A stretch of DNA of 64,000 nt. Source: CAWEQO01 sp963811225. GTDB taxonomy: Bacteria > Chloroflexota > Anaerolineae > Anaerolineales > Anaerolineaceae. The stretch spans positions 186,001 to 250,000 of the forward strand of contig CAWEQO010000013.1 of NCBI GenBank assembly GCA_963811225.1. The letters are read 5' to 3'. Shown one piece after another: positions 25,268 through 33,114 of this stretch; positions within the stretch are counted from its first letter, which is position 1; the number at the start of each line of letters is the position of its first letter. Below the pieces are notes generated by a model. It made no database searches. It saw nothing but the letters and a program-made list of their open reading frames with translations, and was not told the DNA's origin. The position numbers were made by a program, and so were the translations under genes.

Positions 25268-26356
25268 TTACAGGCTCCGCACCACTCTCGCCAACCGTCC
25301 GATGCCTTCCTCGATCTCGGCGGGCGTCAGGGCGCAGAACGGCAGGCGCACGAAGCGCTCTCCGCCGCCATTGCAGAAGAAGCCGCGACCATCGGTCAGC
25401 GCCAGACCAGATTCCAACCCTCTGGCCTGCAGGGTCTCGAACTGCACCGGATCGTTCAGGGTCATTCCGATGAAGAAGCCTCCATCCGGTTTGGCCCAGG
25501 TGGCCAGGCTGCCGAAATTGCGCTCAAGCGCCGACAGCATCGCATCGAGCCGGGTGACGTACAACTGTTTGAGCTCTTCCAGGTGCGCTTCCAGGCGACC
25601 GTCTACCGTGTAGCAGTAAACCATGGCCTGGTTGAAGAACGAGGTGTTGATGTAGGTGTCCTCGGCATACTTGGCCAGCGGACCGGTGACCTCTTCGGGG
25701 GCGAGCATGTAACCGGTGCGCAAGCCGGGAGCGATCAGCTTGCTGTACGAGGACATCTGAATGGTATGCTCGGGCGTGCGCTCGTAGAACGTGGGCGACT
25801 CGTCGCCACGGTAGCGCAAGCGGCGGTAAGGGATGTCTTCCATGATATAGAAGCCATACTGCTCGGCCAGCCGGGCCAGGCGCCGGCGCTTCTCTTCCGA
25901 GAGGACCGTGCCGCTGGGGTTCTGGAAATCGGGGATGATGTAGAAGAACAGCGGGCGCTCGCCTTGCTTCAGCCGCGCCTCGACTGCATCCACATCCGGG
26001 CCGTCTGCTTCGAGCGGGAAGCCGACCAGCGCAGCCCCGGCCCGGCGCAGCACCGTCAGAGTGCGGTCATACGTGGGCTCTTCGACATAGACAATGTCGC
26101 CCGGTTTAATCACCAGGTGGGCGTACATGTCTACCAGCTGCAGCGAACCCTGTCCAACCAGAACGTTCTCCTCGGCTGCCCCCTTCTCCTGTGCGATCAA
26201 CTGGCGCAGCGGGCGAAAGCCGCGCGATGGGCCGTACTGCAAGATGACGTCGCCGTATTCCGCCAGGGCCTCGCCGGCCGCCTCGGCCAACTGGTCTTTG
26301 GGGAAGCTCTCGCTGGGCGGAACGCCGCGCGTCAACTTTATGGTTTGATTTGCCAT
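25268..26356 (-). CDS. PLP-dependent class I aminotransferase
   Basis: The 362-residue fold-type I enzyme has IPDFQNPSGTVLSEEKRRRL (substrate/PLP Asn), YGFYIMEDIPYRRLRY (Asp contacting the pyridine nitrogen) and SSYSKLIAPGLRTGY, where K binds PLP. The R in LRTGY and later RFVRLPF binds substrate carboxylate. This pattern is typical of the MocR/2-aminoadipate aminotransferase (LysN) group. The substrate cannot be assigned; branched-chain, aromatic or 2-aminoadipate are options. It stands alone, bounded by a terminator and the 42-bp repeat region. Confidence 0.9.
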   Translation of the reverse strand: MANQTIKLTRGVPPSESFPKDQLAEAAGEALAEYGDVILQYGPSRGFRPLRQLIAQEKGAAEENVLVGQGSLQLVDMYAHLVIKPGDIVYVEEPTYDRTLTVLRRAGAALVGFPLEADGPDVDAVEARLKQGERPLFFYIIPDFQNPSGTVLSEEKRRRLARLAEQYGFYIMEDIPYRRLRYRGDESPTFYERTPEHTIQMSSYSKLIAPGLRTGYMLAPEEVTGPLAKYAEDTYINTSFFNQAMVYCYTVDGRLEAHLEELKQLYVTRLDAMLSALERNFGSLATWAKPDGGFFIGMTLNDPVQFETLQARGLESGLALTDGRGFFCNGGGERFVRLPFCALTPAEIEEGIGRLARVVRSL

Positions 26357-26916
26357 CTACAACTTGTCCCTTTCGGATTGTGGTGTGACTTGATGATACT
26401 CCGCTTCCATTTGAGCGTCTACAGGAATTCTACCCGATTAAATCGGATCGTTGCCCCATGCCTGCAGACACTTAGATTCCGATTCATGAGTGGGAGCCTT
26501 GCGGCAGGAGTCATCGGAAGAGAAATTGATAGGCACGGCGAGCAGTGCAAGACCACAGGATTTCACCTATAGGGGCTCGGCGAGTTACGCGAGACCACAG
26601 GATTTCACCTGTAGGGGCACGGCGAGTTGCGCGAGACAACGTAATTGAGCCAATGCGAAGCCGTGCCCCGGTGGTCATCGTCCATTTTAGCCGGAGCGGG
26701 AAGGTGAAGGGTGTTTTTCTTGGAAACGGTATTGATGGGTTTGTCCGGGGCACGGCTTCGTATTGGTTCAATCCTGTAGTCTTGCGTTACTCGCCGTGCC
26801 CCTACAAGTGAAATCCTGTAGTCTTGCATTACTCGCCGTGCCCCTACCGGTGAAATCCTGTAGTCTTGCGTTACTCGCCGTGGCCCTACAGATTCAAGGA
26901 TGCGGTTGGCTGACGC
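26357..26916. other. Long gene-free region dominated by the 42-bp repeat cluster
   Basis: The first 170 bases hold the aminotransferase promoter region and no recognisable gene. From about 26531 on it is almost entirely the repeat cluster described separately. Reading frames across it encode 14-residue repeats on both strands and are not credible genes. Confidence 0.6.
26531..26897. repeat. 42-bp repeats arranged as a large inverted repeat
   Basis: Three direct copies of a 42-bp unit (starting at 26770, 26812 and 26854) contain GTAGTCTTGCGTTACTCGCC. Two copies in the opposite orientation lie at about 26551-26635, also with a 42-bp period. Inner arms GAGCCAATGCGAAGCCGTG (26648-) and its near reverse complement (26745-26769) flank a ~72-bp spacer. 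The whole array can fold into one long cruciform. There is no transposase inside, so a REP- or MITE-like mobile or structural element is the likeliest reading. Confidence 0.8.
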
Positions 26917-28572
26917 CTAGGTGTAACACATCACCTTATTCCTGCCGGACTCCTTGGCCTGGTAGAGCGCCCGGTCGGCATAATCCAGGAGGTTCTCCAG
27001 CGTGAGGCCGTCCTCGCTGTGATACTGAGCCACTCCCAGGCTAATGGTGATCGACAGCGTCGCGACGGGGATATGGATGGGCGTCGATCCGACCCGCTGG
27101 CGCAGGCGCTCGGCGGTCATCTGGGCCAGGGGGCGGCCGGTCTGTGGCAGGAGCACGACAAATTCTTCGCCGCCGAAACGCGCCAGCAAATCACCGTGGC
27201 GCACATCCTCATTCACCCGCCTGGCGATCTCCACCAGCACCTCATCCCCGGCCATGTGGCCGTACGTGTCGTTGATGATCTTGAAGTGATCCAGGTCGAA
27301 CATGATCAGGGAAAGCGGCAGGTGCAGCCGTTGGGCGCGCTCCAGCTCCTCGGCGGCCAAATCGTAGAAGCGGCGGCGGTTGATGATGCCGGTGAGAGGA
27401 TCGGTGTTGGCGAGGCATTCCAGCCGGACCGCCCGGCGCTTGTACAGGTCGATTTCCTCTTGCAGATCCACATTCCGGCGCTGCAAGGCGTCCAGGCTGC
27501 GGCGCGCCGCCGAGAGCTGGCGACTAACCTCCAGGCTCTCCAACCGCCGGGCGGCTTGCTCGTCGAACAGCGCCTCTTTCAGCGCCTGCATGCGCTCCAG
27601 TTGGGCCAGCGCCGCTTTAAAGTCCTGGCTTTGTCGGAACAGCTCCGCCAACCCCTGGCAGCACTCAATCTCCAGGGCCTTGGCCCCAGCCTGCTGCGCG
27701 GTCGTCAGGGCATCCTGCAGGGAAACCAGCGCCAGGTCGAGCCGCCCCTGGCGGCGGTGGATCTCGCCGATGGCCAGCAGCGCGGATGCCGACTCGTGGT
27801 CGAGCACGCCCGCGCCATGTTTCTCGGTCAGGTTGAGCGCCCGGCGGAAACACGTCAGGGCCAGATCCGTCTCGCCCTGCGCCCGGTACACCTTTCCGAG
27901 CGAGCGCAGCGACTCAGCCAGGCGCAGCCAGGCTTGCAGCGCTTCCGCCAGCTGGACGCTTTCCAGGCCACATTCCAGGGCCGGCGTCAGCTGCCCTTGC
28001 TGCCGGTAGGCCCCACACAGGCCGTCCAGGGCGGCGCTCAGCGACAGGCGCTCTGCCAGCTTGCGAAAGAATTTCACACTATCCAACAGGTACGGCAAAG
28101 CTTTCTGCGGCTGTTCCAGTGTGACCAACGCACAGCCCAGGTTGCACTGCATCAGGGCCACCGCCAGGGCATCCTCACTCGCCTGAGCCTGCTCCAGCGC
28201 CCGGTACAGGCACTCGAACGCCTGCTCGGATTGGCCCAACAGCAGCAGCGACTGCCCGGTTCCGGCGGTGCAAGCTGCAGCCCCCCGGCCATCCTCTTGC
28301 GCGTTGAACAGCGCCTGAGCCCGGGTGAAGCACTCCTGCGCCTGCCCGGCCTGCCCCATGCGCAGCCGCATCTGCCCGAAAGCCAGCAGCGCCTCGGCCC
28401 GTTCACTCCCGCCCCCTTGCGACTCTGCCAGGCGCAGCGCCTTCTCCAACAGCGAGATCGCCAGCGGTAGATCACGCTGGCCGAAGGAAAGCGCCTGCCG
28501 GGTGAGGAGCGCCACCTGCTGATGGAGAGTTGTTGATGCGGGAAGTAAGTCCACTGTGTCCGTTCGATGCAT
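26917..28572 (-). CDS. TPR-GGDEF diguanylate cyclase
   Basis: About eight TPR-like repeats (residues 15-350) precede a short coiled coil and a C-terminal GGDEF domain with FGGEEF. An RHGD I-site lies five residues upstream, and the Mg2+/substrate region is LIMFDLDHFKIINDTYGHMAGDEVL. The enzyme should make c-di-GMP under control of protein contacts through the TPR region; it has no membrane segment. Start choice: I use the ATG at 28572 with an AAGG upstream. A longer reading to 28674 starts inside a terminator hairpin. ATG 28620 is the alternative. Confidence 0.88.
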   Translation of the reverse strand: MHRTDTVDLLPASTTLHQQVALLTRQALSFGQRDLPLAISLLEKALRLAESQGGGSERAEALLAFGQMRLRMGQAGQAQECFTRAQALFNAQEDGRGAAACTAGTGQSLLLLGQSEQAFECLYRALEQAQASEDALAVALMQCNLGCALVTLEQPQKALPYLLDSVKFFRKLAERLSLSAALDGLCGAYRQQGQLTPALECGLESVQLAEALQAWLRLAESLRSLGKVYRAQGETDLALTCFRRALNLTEKHGAGVLDHESASALLAIGEIHRRQGRLDLALVSLQDALTTAQQAGAKALEIECCQGLAELFRQSQDFKAALAQLERMQALKEALFDEQAARRLESLEVSRQLSAARRSLDALQRRNVDLQEEIDLYKRRAVRLECLANTDPLTGIINRRRFYDLAAEELERAQRLHLPLSLIMFDLDHFKIINDTYGHMAGDEVLVEIARRVNEDVRHGDLLARFGGEEFVVLLPQTGRPLAQMTAERLRQRVGSTPIHIPVATLSITISLGVAQYHSEDGLTLENLLDYADRALYQAKESGRNKVMCYT

Positions 28573-28652
28573 GGCTGCCTTGCTGCCGGAATTCCTGAGA
28601 GGATAATTTCCTCTCTCCATTGCAAGAACTGTGCTCACGACAGGGAAACAAA

Positions 28653-28682
28653 AAACGAGCTTGCAGCGCTGCAAGCTCGTTT
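28653..28682 (-). terminator. Rho-independent terminator (minus strand)
   Basis: In the minus orientation AAACGAGCTTGCAGC pairs directly with GCTGCAAGCTCG followed by TTTTTTGTTT. It ends transcription arriving from the endonuclease gene before the TPR-GGDEF gene. Confidence 0.85.
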
Positions 28683-28746
28683 GTATTTCACCATCTCTTG
28701 GTTATCAAAGCGGATGCCATCACAAGTTCTTGAAGTTTAAATTGGA

Positions 28747-28777
28747 CGGAGCCAGGGTCTCTTCGACCCTGGCTCCG
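28747..28777 (-). terminator. Strong hairpin after the endonuclease gene
   Basis: CGGAGCCAGGGTC and its perfect complement flank a 5-nt loop TCTTC. It lies 53 nt downstream of the endonuclease stop and precedes a second terminator, giving tandem termination. Confidence 0.8.
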
Positions 28778-28830
28778 TTTCTCGATGTTTTCCCCCCGAT
28801 GCCCACATCAAACGTAGATTTCATCTGTAA

Positions 28831-29604
28831 TCAATTCGGGCTGCTCTCCCCCTGCAACCCGTCCATCGTGACCAGCAAGCCTGCGTGGTCGGATGGTCGA
28901 ACGTCATTTGCCCCCTGGACGTTTGCAATTACCCAAATTGATTGCAGATTTCCTTCCAGACCCGGATCGACCCATACGTAGTCGATCCGGATGGAAGGGT
29001 TCCGCGAATCAAAGGTATAGCCTTCGTCCGCTGGATTCAATCGGTTCCATGCATCCACCCATCCCGATTGCTGAAAACGCTGGATCACCTCGGAATCAGG
29101 GGTCTGATTGAAGTCCCCCAAGAGCACCCGTCTTCCGGAAAACTCATTCAGGTAATCCTGCGCTTCATTCAAGTTTTGTTCAGCTTGTTTATCAACCCAA
29201 GAAAAATAACCATTAAACAAATGGAACGGCTGTGAATCGAAATCGAAGCGCGCATGCAGCATGATTCGATGGATCGGATCGTCCGTCCCCTCTAAGAACG
29301 TCAACTGGCGGTGATCGACACCCGAAAAAGCGAACCGTGAGAGCAAAGCCAATCCATCGGCGCTGCCATCCTCATGGATCCAGGCCGGCTGGAAGCATGT
29401 GTACAGATATTCGGGGAAGAGGCGAGAGATTTGCTGGGCCTGGTCGACCCCGTTCTCTACTCCGGCTTCCTGCCGAACGGCCTGGAAAGCAAGGATATCC
29501 GGTTGGTTTTGCTCGATCACGTCACGGATCAAGGGCAAGCGCGCCTCCCACGGGCCGACTTTGGTCCCGTAAGCGTTCAGATTCAGTGTCATGATCTTTA
29601 ACAT
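28831..29604 (-). CDS. Endonuclease/exonuclease/phosphatase (EEP) family protein
   Basis: The 257-residue protein has the EEP fold motifs: MTLNLNAYG (metal Asn), ILAFQAVRQ (where the usual metal Glu is replaced by Gln), VLLGDFNQTPDS (catalytic Asp and Asn), RIDYVWV and SDHAGLLV (catalytic His). The Q in place of Glu in the second motif may alter metal binding. No signal peptide is seen. Substrates of the family range from DNA to phospholipids. It lies 43 nt after a DUF1328 gene and is probably in the same transcript driven by the motif-bearing promoter at 29921-29987. Confidence 0.83.
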   Translation of the reverse strand: MLKIMTLNLNAYGTKVGPWEARLPLIRDVIEQNQPDILAFQAVRQEAGVENGVDQAQQISRLFPEYLYTCFQPAWIHEDGSADGLALLSRFAFSGVDHRQLTFLEGTDDPIHRIMLHARFDFDSQPFHLFNGYFSWVDKQAEQNLNEAQDYLNEFSGRRVLLGDFNQTPDSEVIQRFQQSGWVDAWNRLNPADEGYTFDSRNPSIRIDYVWVDPGLEGNLQSIWVIANVQGANDVRPSDHAGLLVTMDGLQGESSPN

Positions 29605-29647
29605 TCTGTGCGCATCCTTATCCGTGTCTTGTCTTCATTTCCCTGGT

Positions 29648-29815
29648 TCAAGCGGTGCGTTTTCTGGGAAACGCCAGTGTGAAAGCAAACAATGCAAACA
29701 ACAGCCAGAACAGGAGCTTTGCAATACCGGCGAAGGCTTCGGCTGTCAGTCCCCCAAATCCAACCACTCCTACCAATTCTGCTAGTATCAACAAGATGAT
29801 CGACAGTTTGAGCAT
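29648..29815 (-). CDS. DUF1328 small membrane protein (first copy)
   Basis: The 55-residue product is MLKLSIILLILAELVGVVGF followed by GGLTAEAFAGIAKLLFWLLF and a basic end PRKRTA. It has two transmembrane helices separated by the G-x-(A/T)-x-A loop that defines DUF1328 (YtjA-type). AAGGA lies 6 nt before the ATG. The family is associated with general stress in other bacteria but has no known mechanism. A paralogue is at 30904-31068. Confidence 0.85.
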   Translation of the reverse strand: MLKLSIILLILAELVGVVGFGGLTAEAFAGIAKLLFWLLFALFAFTLAFPRKRTA

Positions 29816-29920
29816 GTCGTCCTTACTCCCTCAAGCGTTCCATATTCTCTGCAAATTAAAACTCCCTCACCCAGTATGACAGGAGCTTTTTTATTCGGTT
29901 TCTTACTAAACCCAACGTAA

Positions 29921-29987
29921 AGAATAACCGCCCTTGTTTTTTCCAACAATGGGGGATATACCTGAAACTCTGGTAGGGAAATCCCTA
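29921..29987 (-). promoter_or_regulatory. Promoter A of the shared TAGGGA...CCCCATTG family
   Basis: Read on the minus strand: TAGGGATTTCCC, then ATATCCCCCA fused to -35 TTGTTG (29944-29949), 17-bp spacer, -10 TATTCT (29921-29926). Here the distal block is a longer palindrome (ACTCTGGTAGGGA with its complement, 29967-29994). The distance from TAGGGA to the G of CATTG is 41 bp. It drives the DUF1328-EEP unit. Confidence 0.7.
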
Positions 29988-30072
29988 CCAGAGTGATTTT
30001 AAGGAGCCGGGCCTCTCTCGCGGAGGATCTCCTCCCAAAACTTGGGGCGCTGCACCGGGGCTCGACAGCAAA

Positions 30073-30101
30073 TCGCCCCGGACAGCTTGTGCCCGGGGCG
30101 A
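30073..30101 (-). terminator. Hairpin after the DUF892 gene
   Basis: TCGCCCCGG (30073-30081) pairs with CCGGGGCGA (30093-30101) around an 11-nt loop, 30 nt beyond the stop codon. No T-run follows. Confidence 0.55.
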
Positions 30102-30130
30102 CATCTACAACCGTGACTGGTTGGATGGTT

Positions 30131-30634
30131 CTACCGTTCCGCTTGCAAATTGACCTGCGACTCGGCGATCTTTGTCAGCTTTTTGTTGGTCTTCTCTTCC
30201 TCGTCCAGGGTCTCTTTCAGCAAGTGTGAGGCCTTCGAAATCCCCAGCTCATCGGACCATGTCGCCACGGTGCCGTAGCTGGCAATCTCGTAGTGCTCGG
30301 CCTTTTGAGCCGCAGAAATCAGGGCGGCGTCCATCACGGGGCCGGAGAAGCTCTTTTTCATCACTTCTTCGCCCTCTTTCAGGATGCCCTCCATCCCGTG
30401 GCATTTTTTGCCGGTGGGCTGCTGGGACAGATCGTCAAAGATCTGGTCCAGGCGCTGCTTCTGCTTCTTGGTTGTGTCAAGGTGCTGCTGGAAAGCCTGC
30501 TTGAGGTCCTGCGATGACGCAGCTTGCGCCATCTTGGGAAGCGCCTCGATCAACTGTGACTCGGCGCTGTACAGGTCTTTCAACTCCATCAAGAACACGT
30601 CTTTCAGTGATTTACCATCAGTTCTCATTTGCAT
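30131..30634 (-). CDS. DUF892 ferritin-like protein (YciE/YciF type)
   Basis: The start at 30634 has AAGGAG at 9 nt; an in-frame TTG further upstream would touch the SD. The 167-residue product is a four-helix DUF892 protein: LKDVFLMELKDLYSAESQLIEALPKMA, then the helix with HLDTTKKQKQRLDQIF, and AEHYEIASYGT. E and H residues in helices 1, 2 and 3 form a potential di-metal site. Enteric YciE/YciF are RpoS-dependent stress proteins; the biochemical role is unknown. It is a single-gene unit with promoter B. Confidence 0.88.
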   Translation of the reverse strand: MQMRTDGKSLKDVFLMELKDLYSAESQLIEALPKMAQAASSQDLKQAFQQHLDTTKKQKQRLDQIFDDLSQQPTGKKCHGMEGILKEGEEVMKKSFSGPVMDAALISAAQKAEHYEIASYGTVATWSDELGISKASHLLKETLDEEEKTNKKLTKIAESQVNLQAER

Positions 30635-30706
30635 ATTCTTCAACTCCTTACTTTTGTACCTGTAAAATCTACCAGTAAACGACCCAGTTTTTGGGTCTGT
30701 GATTTA

Positions 30707-30772
30707 ACTTTAATGGCTGCAAAAAGCCGGGTCAATGGGGGAATTACCCGAATAAACTCGGGAAAATCCCTA
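30707..30772 (-). promoter_or_regulatory. Promoter B of the shared TAGGGA...CCCCATTG family
   Basis: Minus strand: TAGGGATTTTCCC, then CGGGTAATTCCCCCA fused to -35 TTGACC (30730-30735), 17-bp spacer, -10 TAAAGT (30707-30712). TAGGGA to CATTG spans 40 bp. The predicted transcript starts about 65 nt before the DUF892 start codon. Confidence 0.75.
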
Positions 30773-30903
30773 TGAAGGAAAAGGGGCTGATCAGGATGAC
30801 CATGAGAGGTGGATTTTGACTGGGAATGGGGGGATCGGATGCGCTTGGATCAGAAGTCTTTCAGCCGGATTTGGCCTCGATTAGAATTCCTTTAAGATTT
30901 ATA

Positions 30904-31068
30904 TTATTTTGCCCTACGGCTGCCGAAATAAATCGACAATAAGAACAACGCCACAAAAACCCAGAACAGCACCTGGGCGATGCCGCTGGCGGCGCCGCCT
31001 TCCCGGCCGAACCCCAGTACACCGGTCAGCGCCACGAAGATCAGCAGAATCAGTGACCATTTGAGCAT
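30904..31068 (-). CDS. DUF1328 small membrane protein (second copy)
   Basis: The 54-residue product begins MLKWSLILLIFVALTGVLGF, then GREGGAASGIAQVLFWVFVA, and ends with a basic FGSRRAK. The two-helix topology and G-x-A-x-G-I-A loop define DUF1328. It starts 45 nt after the stop of the response-regulator gene and is probably co-transcribed with it from promoter C. Confidence 0.85.
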   Translation of the reverse strand: MLKWSLILLIFVALTGVLGFGREGGAASGIAQVLFWVFVALFLLSIYFGSRRAK

Positions 31069-31113
31069 GCCTTCGGATTTCATCCGTCTCGCCCTCGCTC
31101 CATCATCGACCGG

Positions 31114-31791
31114 TTACACCGGCAGCTGGTCGTGCTTTTGGCTGTCTTGGATCACGCCCAAATAGGAGGCGGCGTCCAGGCGGTTGCCCACCTCCAGCTT
31201 CTGCAAGATCGAGTGGACGTGATTCTTCACCGTGCCCACTTCGATGTAGAGCTGCTCGGCAATCTCCTGGTTTGTCAGGCCCTTCTCGATCAGGGTCAGC
31301 ACTTCGATCTCACGCGGCGTCAACCCGACCGGCTCATAGGGTGAAGGGCGGATCTCCGACAGCAGCCGCGCCAACTCGACCACCCGCGACATGAGCACGG
31401 CGGCAATCTTGGGTGAGACGATGGCCTTATCGGCGTAGGCCGTACGCACATATTCCACCATGTGCTCCACAGAGTCGTTCTTCAAGATATAGCCGGCCGC
31501 TCCAGCCTCAATATAGGGTAGGATCTGCTCCTTCTCCTCTGTAAGGCCCAGGACCAGCACTTTGATGCCCCGATCGGATCGGGTCAGCTTGCGGGTAAAC
31601 GTCAGCGCGCCATCTTCCGGCAGTTTCGTACTGACGAGAACCACGTCCACATCCTGATTAACCACCTGCGCCAGCGCGTCGTCCACCGATACGGCCTGTC
31701 CGATGACGGCGATATCCGGCTCATCCTCCAATGCAACCGCGATCACATTCGAAATCAGTTGGAACTCGTTTACCAGCAGCACGCGAATCAT
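31114..31791 (-). CDS. Atypical NarL/LuxR-type response regulator lacking the phospho-acceptor Asp
   Basis: The 225-residue protein has a receiver fold (residues 1-120) and a C-terminal LuxR helix-turn-helix (LTPREIEVLTLIEKGLTNQEIAEQLYIEVGTVKNHVHSIL). The phospho-acceptor position reads VVLVS with Ser54 instead of Asp. The acidic pair reads N8-E9 instead of Asp-Asp; only K104 and the T84 region are conserved. Phosphorylation control is therefore unlikely, and the protein may bind DNA constitutively or respond to another ligand. Its own promoter carries the shared motif, so it is the obvious candidate regulator of the local regulon. Confidence 0.88.
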   Translation of the reverse strand: MIRVLLVNEFQLISNVIAVALEDEPDIAVIGQAVSVDDALAQVVNQDVDVVLVSTKLPEDGALTFTRKLTRSDRGIKVLVLGLTEEKEQILPYIEAGAAGYILKNDSVEHMVEYVRTAYADKAIVSPKIAAVLMSRVVELARLLSEIRPSPYEPVGLTPREIEVLTLIEKGLTNQEIAEQLYIEVGTVKNHVHSILQKLEVGNRLDAASYLGVIQDSQKHDQLPV

Positions 31792-32123
31792 CGAACGGTC
31801 CTTTCTACACTACCCCCAACCGATATACAATTGCCTGACCTCGGTTAAGATTTCATCCGGCCAGGCAATTCTGTCTTACGGTAACTGCTCGGGCATTGCT
31901 GTGTGTTTATCGCAAAAAGGGTCGCACAGTTACATTCAAAGATCATTTTTTAATCGACCGGACTCCCGGGTATTCTTTCCCTCTCCGAACCTTCAGAAAG
32001 ATCATAGAAGTTAATTAACCATAATTTTTTTCGAAGCGCTTAACAATGGGGAACTCCCCGAAAAGCGCTTGGGGATTTCCCTACTGACAGAACTTTAGGA
32101 TGGGGGCAGCCCCTGAGACAGGT
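31792..32123. other. Leader of the response regulator with a hairpin
   Basis: The transcript from promoter C would have a leader of about 220 nt. It contains an inverted repeat (AATTGCCTGACC at 31829-31840 with GGCCAGGCAATT at 31859-31870) about 38 nt before the start codon. No open gene is present. A role in translation control is possible but unsupported. Confidence 0.5.
32018..32083 (-). promoter_or_regulatory. Promoter C of the shared TAGGGA...CCCCATTG family
   Basis: Minus strand: TAGGGAAATCCCC, then CGGGGAGTTCCCCA fused to -35 TTGTTA (32041-32046), 17-bp spacer, -10 TATGGT (32018-32023). TAGGGA to CATTG spans 40 bp. It drives the response regulator and the second DUF1328 gene. Confidence 0.75.
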
Positions 32124-33089
32124 TTACGGAGCGCCCTTTTCGATCTCCACCGGCTTCTCTTCCATCGGCACGTCGACTTTCTTCGGCACGACCACCCGAA
32201 TGGCGTTATGCAGCACCTTCAGCTCCATGGGGGTCTTGTGCACGATCTCGCCGTCGGCTTCGACATCGATTGGCTCGGCGGTGTCGATGAACACCTTCTC
32301 GCTGGCACGGACGCAGTGCATTTCGGGTCGGCCCATGTCGCGTTTGATAAAGACATTCCAGGCCAGGTTGGCAAGATCGATCAAGGTGCGCGAACGCACG
32401 ATGCAAACCTCCACCTTGCCATCGTCAGGCTTAATTCCCAGCTCTTTGCGCAGTCCTTTTAATCCAATAATGCCGGCGTTGGCTATGAGCACTTCAGACG
32501 CCCAACCATTCATCCGGCGTCCGTCGATCTCTATGGTGAAATCATGCAAGCGGAATCCGCCCAGCTTTGAACCGGCATTCCATACGTAGGCAAAAAAGCC
32601 GAAGCGGCGCTTCTGCTCGCGCTTGGTGTTCTGGATGATATCGGTACTGAGCCCCACACTGACCGTCAGGAAGAAATACTTGTCGTCCACCTGCATGGCG
32701 TCGATCTCGCGAATGGCATGCTCGCCAATTAACAGATCGATGGCGTCGGCCGTATTTTGTGGCACATCCAGCTCCTGCGCCATCACGTTGCCGGATCCAA
32801 GCGGGACGATCGCCAGCGGGATCTTGGTATTGACGAGCCCGGCCGCAACCATCGATACCGTACCGTCGCCGCCGCCGGCAACGACCAGGTCGAAGCCTTC
32901 GTCCACCGCCTTGCGGACCACATCGGGCAGGGATTCCTTGCCGGTTGTCTCATACATCTCATAACGCCAATTCATCGATTTAAATCGCTGCTCGATCGCA
33001 TCGAGGCCCGCCCCGGCATCATCGGCCCCTGCAACGGGATTGTAAACAAAATAGATATTGGGGGTTCCTGCGTTGGAATTGTCGTCCAT
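32124..33089 (-). CDS. Diacylglycerol-kinase-type lipid kinase (YegS/DgkB family)
   Basis: The start at 33089 has AAAGGA at 7 nt; a longer TTG reading overlaps the upstream gene's end. The 321-residue product has the DAGK catalytic motifs: YFVYNPVAGADDAG near the N-terminus, VVAGGGDGTVSMVAAGL (the GGGDGT nucleotide loop) and LPLAIVPLGSGNVMAQEL-like PLGSGN. C-terminal strands with VEADGE complete the fold. It phosphorylates a lipid, probably diacylglycerol or a related species, at the inner membrane face. It follows the ABC exporter genes by 25 nt. Confidence 0.88.
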   Translation of the reverse strand: MDDNSNAGTPNIYFVYNPVAGADDAGAGLDAIEQRFKSMNWRYEMYETTGKESLPDVVRKAVDEGFDLVVAGGGDGTVSMVAAGLVNTKIPLAIVPLGSGNVMAQELDVPQNTADAIDLLIGEHAIREIDAMQVDDKYFFLTVSVGLSTDIIQNTKREQKRRFGFFAYVWNAGSKLGGFRLHDFTIEIDGRRMNGWASEVLIANAGIIGLKGLRKELGIKPDDGKVEVCIVRSRTLIDLANLAWNVFIKRDMGRPEMHCVRASEKVFIDTAEPIDVEADGEIVHKTPMELKVLHNAIRVVVPKKVDVPMEEKPVEIEKGAP

Positions 33090-33114
33090 GCGCGTTTCCT
33101 TTCCCAACTGAGTT

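Larger units (their letters stand above)
29816..30130. other. Intergenic region with promoter element A
   Basis: It contains the promoter of the DUF1328-EEP unit and the terminator of the DUF892 gene. No further gene is seen. Confidence 0.6.

Noticed and set aside
26511..26829. Short proteins with 14-residue repeats (ISPIGARRV / YRISLVGARRV) on both strands
   Set aside because: They are created by the 42-bp period of a non-coding inverted-repeat array and have no ribosome-binding sites or family resemblance.
26531..26897. CRISPR array
   Set aside because: The repeats are directly adjacent with a 42-bp period and no variable spacers, occur in both orientations, and no cas gene is present.
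27019..28470. Long antisense frames such as 27019-28470 (+), 52887-54146 (-) and 50159-51220 (+)
   Set aside because: They lie opposite well-supported genes with clear domains; long shadow frames are expected in G+C-rich coding DNA.
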